Shown: piece by piece, positions 5,670 through 6,664 of the stretch
Layout of the letters: every line of letters starts with the position of its first letter
Position numbering within the stretch: position 1 is the first letter of the stretch
Notes under the pieces: generated by a model
Databases searched by the model: none
What the model was told of the DNA's origin: nothing
What the model saw: only the letters and a program-made list of their open reading frames with translations
Translations under genes and position numbers: made by a program
Assembly (NCBI GenBank): GCA_026986655.1
Contig: JALSOD010000299.1
Location: 1-6,664, forward strand
Direction of reading: 5' to 3'
Source: Caldifarciminota bacterium
Lineage (GTDB): Bacteria > Hydrothermota > Hydrothermia > B15-G9 > WFZT01
Length of the DNA stretch: 6,664 nt

Positions 5670-6254
5670 CTATAGACTTGCAAATAGTGTTACAAAGTAG
5701 TTGTAATTCATCACAAGGATGTTGAATGAGTTCGTATTTACACCTCTGGCAGTCACGTATATGTAGAACTCACCGTCACCGTTGATAATCTGACTAACAA
5801 AGAAATTCATCAGTCCACTCATATTGAAAAATGAAGCCCAATTATCTCCTGTGACAACCACCGTATCCTGAGGTGGAATCACGATAGATCCCAGCTCAAC
5901 AGCGCTATCTGCCACATTCTGGCTTGTAAGCGTTGAATCATCTGAAAAATACACATAGAATGAAGCAGTATCAGTACCAAGATTTACAAGAACAGCTGTG
6001 GCAGAATCCGGTCTCAAACTGTCGATGTTGCCCACGTATTCCTGCCAATTGCTAACAATACTGTCCATTACAATGTGTCTCCTTAAAAAACCAGAATCTG
6101 GTGTCATAACACCAAGCGATGTACCTTCCATATTTGTACTATCCACTACCGGGATAGTTGCAGGTACTGAAATTGGAAGTTTAACTTCAGTACATCCCCA
6201 GAATAGAATTCCAGAAACGATTGCAATTATCCCTATTTGTATTATTTTCCTCAT
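5670..6254 (-). CDS. Putative lipoprotein, family not recognised
   Basis: This is a 194-residue exported protein with N-terminal MRK, a hydrophobic segment at 4-19 and Cys21 preceded by FWG, read as a lipobox although Trp at -2 is unusual. The mature sequence starts CTEV and is acidic, rich in Ser, Thr, Asp and Val. It contains few lysines after position 25 and has beta-strand-like repeats (SATAVLVNLGTDTASFYVYF at 84-103, SIVIPPQDTVVV at 123-134, GEFYIYVTARG at 161-171). This resembles an immunoglobulin-like or beta-sandwich domain, which is an inference. It begins at ATG 6254 with a perfect AAGGAGGT site six bases upstream and is followed 17 bases later by the outer-membrane protein gene. 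The pair are probably made together and may act together at the outer membrane. I do not recognise the family and cannot assign a function. Confidence 0.7.
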   Translation of the reverse strand: MRKIIQIGIIAIVSGILFWGCTEVKLPISVPATIPVVDSTNMEGTSLGVMTPDSGFLRRHIVMDSIVSNWQEYVGNIDSLRPDSATAVLVNLGTDTASFYVYFSDDSTLTSQNVADSAVELGSIVIPPQDTVVVTGDNWASFFNMSGLMNFFVSQIINGDGEFYIYVTARGVNTNSFNILVMNYNYFVTLFASL

Positions 6255-6260
6255 TAGACA

Positions 6261-6268
6261 ACCTCCTT
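6261..6268 (-). promoter_or_regulatory. Strong Shine-Dalgarno AAGGAGGT
   Basis: The full eight-base complement of the 16S rRNA 3' end lies six bases before the lipoprotein ATG. It is the strongest ribosome site in the window and suggests high translation of the lipoprotein. Confidence 0.8.
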
Positions 6269-6292
6269 GTAATGTTTATATCAGGATTTGAA

Positions 6293-6321
6293 ATAATACG
6301 GTCAGATATCGCTTAATTCAA
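6293..6321 (-). promoter_or_regulatory. Candidate sigma70-type promoter for the lipoprotein/outer-membrane protein genes
   Basis: In the 74-base gap after the lipid kinase gene, reading the minus strand, TTGAAT (6321-6316, 4 of 6 to TTGACA) and TATTAT (6298-6293, 5 of 6 to TATAAT) are separated by exactly 17 bases. Transcription would start near 6286, leaving a leader of about 30 bases ending in AAGGAGGT. This is the longest gap between genes in the window and the only place in the minus train with room for a promoter outside coding sequence. AT-rich sequence makes chance matches common, so it is a candidate only. Confidence 0.42.
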
Positions 6322-6328
6322 CAAATTC

Positions 6329-6664
6329 TCACGGAAGCATTATTTTAATTGAATGTGGAACTACCTCGATATCCACAGGTAATCTTCCCATAGGCTCCGA
6401 ATCAACATGAAAATAGGAATCTCCTTTGATGGTAATCTTCTTTGCTTTTAGCAGTAAGACATCCGACCACTTGTAGTGACTTGAATTCAGAATTGACCAT
6501 ACATATCTCAAATCATCAAAAAATCCACTCCTTGTGAAAATACAAACATCCAGGTATCCGTCAAAGATATTGGCGCGCGGGGCAATCTTGAATTTTCCAC
6601 CATAGAGAGACACGTTGTTAACCATAATCTGGTATCCATAATATTTTTCTCCATCTACGATGAT
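6329..6664 (-). CDS. Diacylglycerol kinase / lipid kinase family protein (DagK/YegS/LCB5), C-terminal part
   Basis: The frame stays open to the window edge, so the start lies outside; 111 residues are visible, beginning IIVDGEKYYG. These match the C-terminal beta-sandwich domain of the bacterial DagK/YegS/LCB5 kinase family. Visible features are a q-mvvNN-like start (QIMVNN), YGGKFKIAPRANIFDGYLDV corresponding to the family yGGg-kiaP-A-ldDGlLDv block, and a final segment ending VVPHSIKIMLP. The usual late DGE motif reads Asp-Ser-Glu here (HVDSEPMG). The N-terminal ATP-binding part with the GGDGT motif is not in the window. Members phosphorylate diacylglycerol or related lipids with ATP; the substrate cannot be told from this part. 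It is upstream of and co-oriented with the lipoprotein, separated by 74 bases, and no clear terminator is seen between them. An internal ATG at 6625 is not the start, because the homology continues upstream of it. Confidence 0.85.
   Translation of the reverse strand: MIVDGEKYYGYQIMVNNVSLYGGKFKIAPRANIFDGYLDVCIFTRSGFFDDLRYVWSILNSSHYKWSDVLLLKAKKITIKGDSYFHVDSEPMGRLPVDIEVVPHSIKIMLP

Noticed and set aside
5998..6291. Open frame of 97 codons on the plus strand opposite the lipoprotein gene.
   Set aside because: It is antisense to a gene with a strong ribosome site and signal sequence, and its own protein shows no recognisable domain.
6276..6310. Short inverted stretches (ATATC...GATAT) in the gap before the lipoprotein, considered as a terminator or riboswitch.
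   Set aside because: The arms are only about five AT-rich bases with no U-run, and the gap is too short for a known riboswitch.

Overview
The window looks like chromosomal DNA from a diderm (outer-membrane) bacterium. KdsB points to Kdo-containing lipopolysaccharide, and there is a lipoprotein and a signal-peptide protein ending in an aromatic residue like a beta-barrel. The DUF4837 protein points to the Bacteroidota/FCB side of the tree. However, most genes have strong Shine-Dalgarno sites (GGAG or AAGGAGGT type), which are weak or absent in classical Bacteroidota. The SAM hydroxide adenosyltransferase and the DUF123 GIY-YIG protein are common in archaea and thermophilic bacteria. My inference is an uncultured FCB-related lineage, possibly WOR-3/Hydrothermota-like. 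No marker gene settles this.

Layout: two gene trains converge near position 2010. The left train (+ strand) holds the end of a DUF4837 gene (1-540), a SAM hydroxide adenosyltransferase (537-1280), a DUF123 GIY-YIG-like protein (1252-1638, TTG start) and a DUF3343 Se/S-carrier-like protein (GTG start, 1662-2006). The right train (- strand, read from 6664 down to 2014) holds the C-terminal part of a diacylglycerol-kinase-family lipid kinase, a 74-bp gap with a candidate promoter, a small lipoprotein, an outer-membrane protein, a compact RqcH/NFACT protein, a PlsC-type acyltransferase and KdsB. The two last stop codons are 7 bp apart. There is no gene-free stretch above 300 bases, and I saw no tRNA, rRNA, CRISPR array, insertion sequence or attachment site.

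How the genes fit together: the right train is mainly about building the envelope (phospholipid acylation, lipid phosphorylation, Kdo activation, an outer-membrane protein and a lipoprotein). A ribosome-quality-control factor is embedded in it through overlapping start/stop codons. The left train combines adenosyl-methionine turnover with small proteins of poorly known function. The window is dense and mostly ordinary. The points most worth a second look are the unrecognised lipoprotein/outer-membrane protein pair, the shortened RqcH, the cysteine-less DUF123 protein and the basic N-terminal extension on the DUF3343 protein. I did not find a clear new multi-gene system.
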